Source: Candidatus Gastranaerophilales bacterium
Lineage (GTDB): Bacteria > Cyanobacteriota > Vampirovibrionia > Gastranaerophilales > Gastranaerophilaceae
Direction of reading: 5' to 3'
DNA: 64,000 nt
Assembly (NCBI GenBank): GCA_947589115.1
Contig: CANPZP010000001.1
Coordinates: 1 to 64,000, forward strand
In this document: positions 45,636 to 53,099 of the stretch, one piece after another
Layout: each line of letters opens with the position of its first letter
How positions within the stretch are numbered: position 1 is the first letter of the stretch
Notes under the pieces: generated by a model
Databases searched by the model: none
What the model was told of the DNA's origin: nothing
What the model saw: only the letters and a program-made list of their open reading frames with translations
Position numbers and translations under genes: made by a program

Positions 45636-46745
45636 ATGAGTGAAGCAGCAAAACCAAAAAAAGAAATGTTAAATTATATAAATGTTTTCAGGGGATTGGC
45701 CATATTGCTTATAATCGCAGGTCATACAATGCAAATAGGCGCAAAAGGAAGTCTTTTAAATAATATTTCTTTTGAAATATTTGCAGGAGGTACTGCTCTT
45801 TTTATTTTTATTTCCGGATTCTTATTTCAACACCTTTCTTATAAATTTGAATACAAAGATTACATGTTAAAAAAATGGAAAAACGTTATAATTCCTTATA
45901 TTATAACTTCCGTTCCCGGAATAATTTTATGTTTAACCATTCCTTTAATATATAAAAATCCATTTGACGGACTTAACCCTATTTTACAAACAGGAATATT
46001 TCTTACTACGGGAAGAGTACATAATGTTCCCGTATGGTTTATTCCGATGATTATTATTTTCTTTATTTTAAGTTATTTTCTGCTCTTTTTAGAAAAAAAG
46101 AATATTCTGTATAAACTCTTGCCAATACTATTTCTCATAACAATATTTATTCCCAGAATGGATATAGAACCTGAATACGTTGTTAATATGGATTATTTAC
46201 ATAAATATTTGGAGTATTTAAAGTATATTTTATCAAGCTTTTGCCACTTTGCTTCCATGTATGTATTCGGAATGTACTTATCAAAATATAAAGAAAAGAT
46301 TGATTCCATTTATAATCAAAGATGGCTGTACATTATTCTCATGCTCTTAACTTCGTGTATAGATGTATTTATAAACAATGAAACGGATATAGTAAACGGA
46401 ACGGTTTCTAAAATTTTTCTTACACTGATTATTTTAGGCTATTTAAAACACTATGATGAAAAAATAAAAAGCATGGTAAAACTAAATCACTGGCTTGACG
46501 TAACTGCAAAATACAGCTTCGGGCTTTTCTTTGTACACTGGTATTTTGTATTCCTGTTTAATTATTTGTTTTCTGTTCCGAGAGTATTACCAATAGACAG
46601 TATTAAACATTTATTTACATCATTAGCCGTTGCATCCGGCAGATATATATTTGTCTTTACATTTAGCTTTTTAACTTTATTTATTATTAAATACATATTA
46701 ACCAAACTAAATGTTAAAAATACCAGAATGATAACGGGAGTTTAA
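45636..46745 (+). CDS. Acyltransferase family 3 membrane protein
   Basis: Integral membrane O-acyltransferase of the Acyl_transf_3 family (OafA/OatA type), 369 aa. Seen: INVFRGLAILLIIAGHTMQI near residue 15-35 with the conserved Arg and the putative catalytic His, then about ten hydrophobic helices to residue 360. No SGNH domain follows, so it is the plain membrane form that may acetylate or succinylate a surface or lipid sugar. AGGGAG before the ATG. It stands between the accC terminator and the oxoamine synthase gene. Confidence 0.85.
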   Translation: MSEAAKPKKEMLNYINVFRGLAILLIIAGHTMQIGAKGSLLNNISFEIFAGGTALFIFISGFLFQHLSYKFEYKDYMLKKWKNVIIPYIITSVPGIILCLTIPLIYKNPFDGLNPILQTGIFLTTGRVHNVPVWFIPMIIIFFILSYFLLFLEKKNILYKLLPILFLITIFIPRMDIEPEYVVNMDYLHKYLEYLKYILSSFCHFASMYVFGMYLSKYKEKIDSIYNQRWLYIILMLLTSCIDVFINNETDIVNGTVSKIFLTLIILGYLKHYDEKIKSMVKLNHWLDVTAKYSFGLFFVHWYFVFLFNYLFSVPRVLPIDSIKHLFTSLAVASGRYIFVFTFSFLTLFIIKYILTKLNVKNTRMITGV

Positions 46746-46929
46746 ATTCCTAAAGAAATGATTCTTAATTTTGGAATAATCAGATTATCCCAAAATTTAT
46801 CAGAATAACTCAATATCCCCCAATTGGGTATATCCTATCAGGTAAGTATTATTTCGAAAAAATCAGTATACAGGATAATATATTTTTAATGCTGATTTAT
46901 AATATTCTGGACAGGGAGGGGAATTTACC

Positions 46930-48195
46930 GTGATAACAAAAAGTAAATGTATAAATATTAAATTTGAGGATTTTATTCACACAGAACAAGGGGAGAACAT
47001 ATTTGACAAGACAGAGCGTGTAAATGAGGTATTATCAAGCCCTGTATTAACCGGAAACGAAGGTTTAGGAATGCAAATAATGCACGAAGTCAGACCTGTA
47101 TCAATAATAAAAGAAAAAGACGGTAAAGAACATAACGTTATAATGCTGGGTTCAAATTCATACTTAAATTTATCAACCCACCCTCAAGTTAAAGAAGGAG
47201 CAAGAAAAGCACTTGAAAAGTACGGATACGGAATGGGTGCGGTTTCAAATTATGCTGGAATAACTCAACTGCACAGAGAACTTGAACTGAGAATAGCTGA
47301 ATTTTATAATACTGAAGATTGTATTGTATTTCCAAGCGGATACGGAACAAATGTAGGAGTTATTTCGGCACTGTGTAATAAAGGTGATGTCATAATAAAC
47401 GACAGTGCAAACCATGCATCAATATTTGACGGCTGCAGACTCTCAGGAGCCGATATAAAAATATATCCTCACGGGGATATGAAGTATTTGGAAAAAATCC
47501 TCTCAAGAATACCAAAAGAACAAACGGGAAGATTAATAATAACAGACGGCGTATTCTCAATGGACGGTGATTTGGCAAAATTAGATAAAATAAAAGAATT
47601 AGCCGATTACTATAACTGCGGGATAATGGTAGATGATGCGCACGGAATAGGAGTTGTAGGCGAAACAGGCAGAGGAAGCGCACAATATTACAAACTTTTG
47701 GGTAAAATAGATTTAAACGTGGGCATGCTCTCTAAAAGCCCCGGAGGGTTAGGAGGCTACTGTGCATCCACAAAAAATATAGTCCAATATTTAAGACTGT
47801 ATGCAAGAAGCTATTTTTTCTCAACGGCACTACCGGCACCTATTGCGGGAGGATTAAACGAAGTATTTAAGCTCCTTATTAATGATAATGCAGGAAGAAC
47901 AAAATTAATAGAAAATACGGAATATTTAAAACAAAAATTATTTGAAAACGGATTTGACATAGGATGCTCTCAAAGTGCCATAGTACCTGTTATGATTTAT
48001 GATGAACAAATTTTATTTAAACTTTATAATGAATTGAGATATGCAGGTGTATATGTAAATATAGTAACTTATCCGGCAGTAAGAAGAAAAGAATGCAGAT
48101 TAAGATTGTGCATGATGAAGGATTTAACAAAAGAACAAATTGATAAAGCGGTAAATATAATCAGCGAAAAAGGGAAAAAATACGGCATAATTTAA
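46930..48195 (+). CDS. Alpha-oxoamine synthase family PLP enzyme (BioF/KBL/SPT-like)
   Basis: PLP enzyme that condenses an amino acid with an acyl-CoA. GTG start, GGGAGGGG SD. 421 aa. Seen: GSNSYLNLSTHPQVKEGA, GYGMGAVSNYAGITQLHRELE, FPSGYGTNVGVISALC, DSANHASIFDG, IITDGVFSMDGDLAKL, MVDDAHGIGVVG and MLSKSPGGLGGYC, where the Lys is the Schiff-base residue. The family makes aminooxoacids: KBL, BioF, ALAS or serine palmitoyltransferase. The long N-terminal extension and absence of a biotin operon favour a lipid (sphingoid base) or other role over BioF, but this is inference. Confidence 0.82.
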   Translation: MITKSKCINIKFEDFIHTEQGENIFDKTERVNEVLSSPVLTGNEGLGMQIMHEVRPVSIIKEKDGKEHNVIMLGSNSYLNLSTHPQVKEGARKALEKYGYGMGAVSNYAGITQLHRELELRIAEFYNTEDCIVFPSGYGTNVGVISALCNKGDVIINDSANHASIFDGCRLSGADIKIYPHGDMKYLEKILSRIPKEQTGRLIITDGVFSMDGDLAKLDKIKELADYYNCGIMVDDAHGIGVVGETGRGSAQYYKLLGKIDLNVGMLSKSPGGLGGYCASTKNIVQYLRLYARSYFFSTALPAPIAGGLNEVFKLLINDNAGRTKLIENTEYLKQKLFENGFDIGCSQSAIVPVMIYDEQILFKLYNELRYAGVYVNIVTYPAVRRKECRLRLCMMKDLTKEQIDKAVNIISEKGKKYGII

Positions 48196-48238
48196 CAGTT
48201 AAATATATTAAAAAAACTTAATAATAATTTTACTGCAC

Positions 48239-48266
48239 TTGACAAGTTTTTAATATATGTCATAAT
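48239..48266 (+). promoter_or_regulatory. Strong promoter of the candidate small RNA
   Basis: Perfect TTGACA (48239-48244) and CATAAT (48261-48266) with a 16-bp spacer. The first plus-strand gene beyond it is at 53.1 kb. Confidence 0.6.
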
Positions 48267-48272
48267 AATAAT

Positions 48273-48403
48273 GTAAGATTTAAGTGTAAGCAAAACACTA
48301 AATGAAACATTACAACCCCGCACACATATAAACTCCTAAATAATAAACACAAAAGAGACCATTAGGATGCAGAAATAGACCACTCAAAAGGTGGCTTTTT
48401 TTT
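48273..48403 (+). ncRNA. Candidate small RNA (about 130 nt)
   Basis: A stand-alone transcription unit between the oxoamine synthase gene and the minus-strand pilin operon. Seen: TTGACA/CATAAT promoter just upstream, a hairpin AGTGT-AAGCAAA-ACACT near 48282-48298, an unpaired C-rich middle, a repeated AGACCA, and an end CCAC-TCAAAAG-GTGG followed by eight T. The only open frame is a 9-codon one without SD. No known RNA family recognised (not tmRNA, 6S or SRP by eye). Confidence 0.5.
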
Positions 48404-48519
48404 ATGCATTTTTTGTTTTTTTTAAAAAAATTTAGCTTTTTGATAAAAATTCGGTATAAATTTTACAAATTTTTTAATTTTAAGTGTTATTTTTACAACT
48501 TTTATATATAAAAATAAAA
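48404..48519. other. AT-rich gap, nothing recognised
   Basis: Very AT-rich, no open frame with SD and no repeat noticed; completes the 371-bp gap between genes. Confidence 0.5.
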
Positions 48520-48546
48520 AATTCTCCCTTTATAAAGGGAGAATTA
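48520..48546. terminator. Terminator after the pilin-like gene (bidirectional)
   Basis: Palindrome AATTCTCCCTTTATAAAGGG continued by AGAATT, A/T runs on both sides; lies 21 nt beyond the pilin stop. Confidence 0.8.
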
Positions 48547-48566
48547 AAAAACAGAATAAAATTCAA

Positions 48567-49769
48567 TTATAAATTAAACCTGAACATCGGCTTTATAGGG
48601 TCAGCATAACATTCGTCATATTGAGCACTTGAACCACCGGGACACACACTTATTACGTTAATACCGTCGCAATAGTCAGGATAAAACTCTCTTTCCTGTT
48701 GGGCTGATAGACAAAACATTGTTTTATAAGAGCTTACCGTGCCTCTTTGAGCATTACCAACACCACCATTATTTGCAAGTGCTTTAACTACATATTGACA
48801 GTTCTTTTGAACCGCTCTGTCTTCTTGCAAATTAGCACCGGAACTTGTTAAACATAACGTATTCAATGGTACGGAATTGTCAGGTTCATCATGTATATTC
48901 GGGGATGTCGAATAAGAATATGCTTTCACTCTTGAATTAAGGTAATTAACATATTTTCCATCTATATATTTATTATCAGCAGCAACTCCAAGCGGGAATA
49001 TAACACCATTATCCAACAACATAAATGTAACAATATCAGGCAGCATGTTAGCATTATTACCGTCATTCTCTTCAGAACTTGGACTTAATAAATTAGGACC
49101 TCTTCTGCCATTTAAATCTATTGCAATAAGCCTAAAACCAAAAGGACTAATATCACTATTTACAGCTCTTCTACTAAAATAATACCTCTGGCCGTTTGTC
49201 GCAGTAAAATTCGGACTATCAGGGTTTAAATCAGTTATGTACGGTACACTATCTCTGTATCCTACATTTCTTAAGGTATTACAATTAACTCCGCCGGCAG
49301 TGTTAGCCATAGCTGCTACACGCTTACAAAAGTTAAAACTACCACTTTCACTTTCATCTGTTACATGAAATGAATTAGCACATAGAGGTATGTTTGTGCC
49401 TGGTTGCAAGCTTGCTTCAGGAACTGTTGAGCCATCATAATCCGGTTTAATAATTCCTAAGGACCATTCACCTTCTGAAATAGTTGGACTACTCACTTTA
49501 GACATAGGCACATAATAACACTTACTTACTATAAAATCCTCTGAACTATCATGAGTGTGACCATTATTCTCAGTGAGCGGAGCTTCAGAGTTTATTTCCC
49601 ACATCGACCTTACTATTGTTTTCATATTTTTCATGGCAAAGTAAGTCAAAGTTGTATATGAGCCTGTAGCTGATTTTATAGCTTTAACGGCTACAGTCAT
49701 TATAAGACCGATAACAACGAAGCAGACCATTAATTCTATCATTGTAAAAGCAGGTTTAAATCTTTTCAT
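48567..49769 (-). CDS. Type IV pilin-like protein with N-terminal methylation motif
   Basis: Exported pilin or pseudopilin, 400 aa, much longer than major pilins. Seen: leader KRFKPA followed by FTMIELMVCFVVIGLIMTV. Cleavage would fall between Ala and Phe, so the -1 residue is Ala rather than the usual Gly; Glu5 is kept. The hydrophobic helix is followed by a large globular domain with many Cys (for example SKCYY, PLCANSF, SFNFCKRV, NCNTLRN), suggesting several disulfides. AAAGG before the ATG. It overlaps the DUF3326 gene by 14 nt. Likely a minor pilin or adhesin; ligand unknown. Confidence 0.82.
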   Translation of the reverse strand: MKRFKPAFTMIELMVCFVVIGLIMTVAVKAIKSATGSYTTLTYFAMKNMKTIVRSMWEINSEAPLTENNGHTHDSSEDFIVSKCYYVPMSKVSSPTISEGEWSLGIIKPDYDGSTVPEASLQPGTNIPLCANSFHVTDESESGSFNFCKRVAAMANTAGGVNCNTLRNVGYRDSVPYITDLNPDSPNFTATNGQRYYFSRRAVNSDISPFGFRLIAIDLNGRRGPNLLSPSSEENDGNNANMLPDIVTFMLLDNGVIFPLGVAADNKYIDGKYVNYLNSRVKAYSYSTSPNIHDEPDNSVPLNTLCLTSSGANLQEDRAVQKNCQYVVKALANNGGVGNAQRGTVSSYKTMFCLSAQQEREFYPDYCDGINVISVCPGGSSAQYDECYADPIKPMFRFNL

Positions 49770-50763
49770 ACAATATATCCTTTAATTTGTTTATACATTC
49801 TTCATATGTTTGTAATTCCATTATATCATTTTTCTTTATAATGTCTTTAGAAATATTCAATATTGATTTATTTTCTTTTATTGCAAAAACCCTTATATTT
49901 TTTTCCAAAGCGTCCAGAACTATTGAAGAGCCTAATGCATTATAAGGCATAATTAAAGCTTTAATATGGCTTACATTAATGTATTGTTCCACATTTTTAT
50001 ATGAAAATAACGGGGAATTTTTAAGAGCGAATAATAAACAAGGAAGAAAAGTCGGAGTAATGTATTCAGCGGCAGCTCTTGGGTCAACTATATTTTTATC
50101 AATATCAATATTTTCAAAAGCGGGAGCATGAACACACATAATACCCAATTCTTTAGTCAGATAATGGGAAACAACCGCTTCAACACCGCCGATAATATCC
50201 ACACCTTGACCAAATTTATAGTTATCTTCAGGCGGTTCATCAAATTTTAAAACAACCGCTATAGCATTCACTCCTTTATCTGATAATTTTTTTCCCGCAT
50301 CTAAAATTGTTTTATTATTAACAACACAACCGGAAGAATTTCCGCTGCTCAATTTAAAAAATTCAACCTTAACCTCTTCATCAGTTATAACGTAATCTAT
50401 AACATTTATTCCGTAAACTGTTTTCATTGCATTAATTGTATTTATATGAACATTCAAAACACCTTGAGAAATAGATTTATCAAAAATAACACCTATTTTA
50501 TTATTTTGAGAAGGAATTAAACCCAAATTTCCTTTAAATAACTGATTTAAAACAAATCCTTCGGTATAGATTATCCCGTTTGTAACACCGGAAAAGCAAG
50601 CCGCATTAACAACATTCGGATTTACAATAACGTTAAAATCTTTAGTAAACATTTTTGCGCTCAAAGAGGCATCACCAGCATATCCGCCTATAGAAGCACC
50701 TATACCCGTAGGAACAACAAAGGCAATTAAGGGTTTTGTTTCATCATAGTTCAACATATTCAT
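49756..50763 (-). CDS. DUF3326 family protein
   Basis: Conserved family of unknown function that I associate with Cyanobacteria. 335 aa, cytosolic. Seen: FVVPTGIGASIGGYAGDASLSAKMF near the N-terminus, NPNVVNAACFSG, GGVEAVVSHYLTKELGIMCVHAPAF and DPRAAAEYITPTFLPC, with several conserved Gly and Asn. The start is uncertain: ATG at 50763 has AAAGG only 3 nt away while ATG at 50757 has it at 9 nt, so 50757 may be the true one. Overlaps both neighbours (20 nt upstream, 14 nt downstream). Confidence 0.8.
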   Translation of the reverse strand: MNMLNYDETKPLIAFVVPTGIGASIGGYAGDASLSAKMFTKDFNVIVNPNVVNAACFSGVTNGIIYTEGFVLNQLFKGNLGLIPSQNNKIGVIFDKSISQGVLNVHINTINAMKTVYGINVIDYVITDEEVKVEFFKLSSGNSSGCVVNNKTILDAGKKLSDKGVNAIAVVLKFDEPPEDNYKFGQGVDIIGGVEAVVSHYLTKELGIMCVHAPAFENIDIDKNIVDPRAAAEYITPTFLPCLLFALKNSPLFSYKNVEQYINVSHIKALIMPYNALGSSIVLDALEKNIRVFAIKENKSILNISKDIIKKNDIMELQTYEECINKLKDILYEKI

Positions 50764-51421
50764 TTGCCTTTAAAGGAATACAAGCCTGACCTTGCGATTC
50801 GATTAAATCTTTAAATTCCTGAATATTAACTTTAATATTATCAAAAGTATTGTAATGCATAGGTATAACCTCTTTAGCCATAAGCATTTTAGCGGCAACG
50901 GCGGCTTGAGGAATATCCATGGTATAAAATCCGCCGACGGGAAGCAAAGCATAATAAGGTTTATAAAGTTCACCTATTAAAGTAAATTCAGACATTAAAC
51001 CCGTATCTCCGGCATGATAAACTGTTGTTCCGTCTATATCGAACAATAATCCGCAAGCAAGTCCGCCATAAGGGAGTTCACTGTTAGAACTTGAATGTAA
51101 AGCGTTAAAGAATCTGACACTGCCCCAATCGAAATCAAGTTTTGCGCCGATATTAACTCCTATTGCTTTTGCGCCTTTTGAAGCACAATAATTTGCAAGT
51201 TCAACAACGGTTATTATGGGTATATTTTTTGACTTAGATATTTCAACAGCATCACCCAAGTGGTCAAAATGAGCATGCGTAACAAATATGTGTGTTATGT
51301 TGTGAGATTTATAATCAAATTTTGCCAATGGATTATTTTTTAAAAACGGGTCAATTAATATACCGTAATTGTCATTTTCAAGATAAAAAGCGCTATGTCC
51401 CAAGTAAGTAAGTTTTCTCAT
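50744..51421 (-). CDS. UPF0173 metal-dependent hydrolase (MBL fold)
   Basis: Small MBL-fold hydrolase of the UPF0173/YtkL family. 225 aa. Seen: YLGHSAFYLENDNYGILIDPFL, FVTHAHFDHLGDAVE with the HxHxDH zinc motif, YHAGDTGLMSE and MHYNTF with the final His. Substrate unknown for the family. AAAGGA before the ATG. First gene of a tightly overlapping trio with DUF3326 and the pilin-like gene, so these three are co-expressed. Confidence 0.9.
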   Translation of the reverse strand: MRKLTYLGHSAFYLENDNYGILIDPFLKNNPLAKFDYKSHNITHIFVTHAHFDHLGDAVEISKSKNIPIITVVELANYCASKGAKAIGVNIGAKLDFDWGSVRFFNALHSSSNSELPYGGLACGLLFDIDGTTVYHAGDTGLMSEFTLIGELYKPYYALLPVGGFYTMDIPQAAVAAKMLMAKEVIPMHYNTFDNIKVNIQEFKDLIESQGQACIPLKANEYVEL

Positions 51422-51485
51422 AATAAATCCTTTATAAATACCGTATTTAAGATTGTATCAAATTTTAATAAAAATTCAAATAAAA

Positions 51486-52025
51486 CTAGCCGAAGAAGAA
51501 ACCTGCAACAATAACCGACATAACTATCCCTATAAAATCAGCGAACAAACCCGTTAAAAGTGCATAACGATATTTTTTGATACCGACTGCGCCGAAATAA
51601 ACTGTTAATACATAGAAAGTAGTTTCACTGCTGCCCATCATAACAGCGGCAAGTTTTGATGTATAGGAATTAATATCGTTATTGGAAACAATATCCGAAA
51701 AGACTCCGAGAGCCGCACTGCCTGATAATGAACGTACAATAGCCAAAGGCAAGATATCAGAAGGAAAACGGATTTTAACCAACAAACCGGACATTATTCC
51801 CGATAAAGCTTCTATAGCGCCTGAGGCTCTAAGCATAGATACAGCAACAATAATTGCAACGAGATAGGGAATAATATTAAAGCTGACTTTAATACCGTCT
51901 TTTGCACCTTCAATAAAAGCTTCATAAACGGGTATTTTCCGTATTATTGCGAAAGTTAAAATAAACAGAATTATTAATGGGAGCGCCCAAAGTGATATTA
52001 GATTAACAATCTCTTTAATTATCAT
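51486..52025 (-). CDS. spmB: SpmB-like membrane protein
   Basis: Integral membrane protein with a nucleoside-recognition/Gate-like domain, 179 aa. Seen: about five hydrophobic helices, AFIEGAKDGIKVSFNIIPYLVAIIVAVSMLRASG, SLSGSAALGVFSDI and MMGSSETTFYVLTVYFGAVG, all as in SpmB. In Bacillus, SpmA and SpmB affect spore core dehydration; many non-sporulating bacteria keep both. It overlaps spmA by 11 nt. Confidence 0.9.
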   Translation of the reverse strand: MIIKEIVNLISLWALPLIILFILTFAIIRKIPVYEAFIEGAKDGIKVSFNIIPYLVAIIVAVSMLRASGAIEALSGIMSGLLVKIRFPSDILPLAIVRSLSGSAALGVFSDIVSNNDINSYTSKLAAVMMGSSETTFYVLTVYFGAVGIKKYRYALLTGLFADFIGIVMSVIVAGFFFG

Positions 52026-52623
52026 AGTTTACCTCGCTAGGTTTTTGAGGCGGGAAAATCTTTTGAAAAATTTTAGAGATAATAATGGCGCAAATAAAAG
52101 AAAAAGAAGTAACAATCAACACGGGGAAAATAATTTCAGTAGGATTTTCAGCCCCCGCAGCCGCCAGAATAGCGATAACCGAAGCAGGTATTAGCTGAAA
52201 TCCGGCAGTATTCATAGCTAAGAGAGTACACATAGAGTTTGATGCACTTTCTTTGTCAATATTAATCTTTTGCATACCTTCCATAGCTTTAATTCCCATA
52301 GGAGTAGCAGCATTAGCCAATCCAAGAGCATTGGCGGAAAAATTCATGGCTACATCCCCAATAATAGGACTATCCTTAGGAATTTCGGGAAAAATTAACT
52401 TAGCAGCCGGTTTTAAAATTTTAGATAAAATTTCAACAATTCCGGATTTCTCGGCAATTTTCATTATCCCAAGCCAAAAAGTCATAATACCGAGTAAAGT
52501 CAATACTATTTTAACAGCAAGTTCAGTACCTGAAAATACAGCATTAGCAACTTCATTAAGCCTTCCGTTTATCGCTCCGAATATTATAGAAATAACTATT
52601 AAAAAATACCAAATATAATTCAT
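52015..52623 (-). CDS. spmA: SpmA-like membrane protein
   Basis: Partner of SpmB, 202 aa. Seen: hydrophobic segments, LTLLGIMTFWLGIMKIAEKSG, MNFSANALGLANAATPMGIKAM and NTAGFQLIPASVIAILAAAG, characteristic of SpmA. No SD is seen; a TATAAT box lies about 16 nt before the ATG, so a short leader is possible. The pair spmA-spmB is complete. Nothing in the window indicates sporulation. Confidence 0.9.
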   Translation of the reverse strand: MNYIWYFLIVISIIFGAINGRLNEVANAVFSGTELAVKIVLTLLGIMTFWLGIMKIAEKSGIVEILSKILKPAAKLIFPEIPKDSPIIGDVAMNFSANALGLANAATPMGIKAMEGMQKINIDKESASNSMCTLLAMNTAGFQLIPASVIAILAAAGAENPTEIIFPVLIVTSFSFICAIIISKIFQKIFPPQKPSEVNYDN

Positions 52624-52750
52624 AAATTTATTTTATTTGATTATAGTTAAAAAATCAAAATATTAAATATTGACGAAAAAACTTTATCATATAATAATTA
52701 ATAAAGAAATAACGGAATCACTTTAAGTACGATAAATAATTTAAAGGAGA

Positions 52751-52781
52751 GGTGGTTCGAGTTTAACAAGAACTTTCCGCC
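52751..52781 (+). other. Stem-loop upstream of tRNA-Leu
   Basis: GGTGG (52751-52755) can pair with CCGCC (52777-52781), with AGTT/AACT inside. It follows AAAGGAGA but no useful open frame. The rest of the 52624-52826 gap is AT-rich without recognised features. Confidence 0.3.
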
Positions 52782-52826
52782 ACAATGTGTTTTTGTATGA
52801 TTGACATTTTAATATTTTATACTCGT

Positions 52827-52907
52827 GTCGTAGTGGCGGAATTGGTATACGCGCACGTTTGAGGGGCGTGTGGATTTTCCTTGCGGGTTCAAGTCCCGCC
52901 TACGACA
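52827..52907 (+). tRNA. tRNA-Leu(GAG)
   Basis: 81-nt type II tRNA. Acceptor GTCGTAG/CTACGAC, anticodon loop TTGAGGG with anticodon GAG (reads CUU and CUC), short variable arm, T arm GCGGG-TTCAAGT-CCCGC, discriminator A. CCA is not encoded. Confidence 0.95.
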
Positions 52908-52930
52908 GTTTTTTTCTACAGAAAAAAACT
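52907..52930 (+). terminator. AT-rich hairpin after tRNA-Leu
   Basis: AGTTTTTTTC pairs with GAAAAAAACT around TACA, starting at the discriminator base. Possible terminator or processing signal. Confidence 0.5.
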
Positions 52931-52969
52931 AAAAATTTTACCTTTATATATTAAGCAGGACTTTCACCG

Positions 52970-53001
52970 TATTGTTTGCTCAATATTATTCGCAAACAAT
53001 A
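52970..53001. repeat. 10-bp perfect inverted repeat after tRNA-Leu
   Basis: TATTGTTTGC and GCAAACAATA with 12 nt between, followed by GGGTTCAGCTTCGCATAC. Part of a 170-bp stretch without genes between tRNA-Leu and the Abi-like gene. Confidence 0.6.
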
Positions 53002-53084
53002 GGGTTCAGCTTCGCATACTTCTCCCGTACGGCATTTAATTCAAAAACTTTTAATAAAAGAAGATAAATGCTTATTGAATATTA

Positions 53085-53093
53085 TGCTATAAT
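53085..53093 (+). promoter_or_regulatory. Extended -10 promoter of the Abi-like gene, leaderless
   Basis: TGCTATAAT, the same nonamer as before tilS, again with exactly 6 nt to the ATG and no SD. Confidence 0.55.
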
Positions 53094-53099
53094 AATTCT

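Noticed and set aside
48306-48335. 9-codon peptide inside the candidate small RNA (leader peptide)
   Set aside because: It has no SD and no downstream plus-strand gene to attenuate.
51486-52623. Evidence of sporulation from spmAB
   Set aside because: SpmA/B are widespread in non-sporing bacteria; no other spore gene is in the window.
52960-53040. Minus-strand GGTGAAAGTCC, a short motif often seen in group II introns
   Set aside because: No domain V or reverse transcriptase gene is present; the motif is too short alone to claim an intron remnant.
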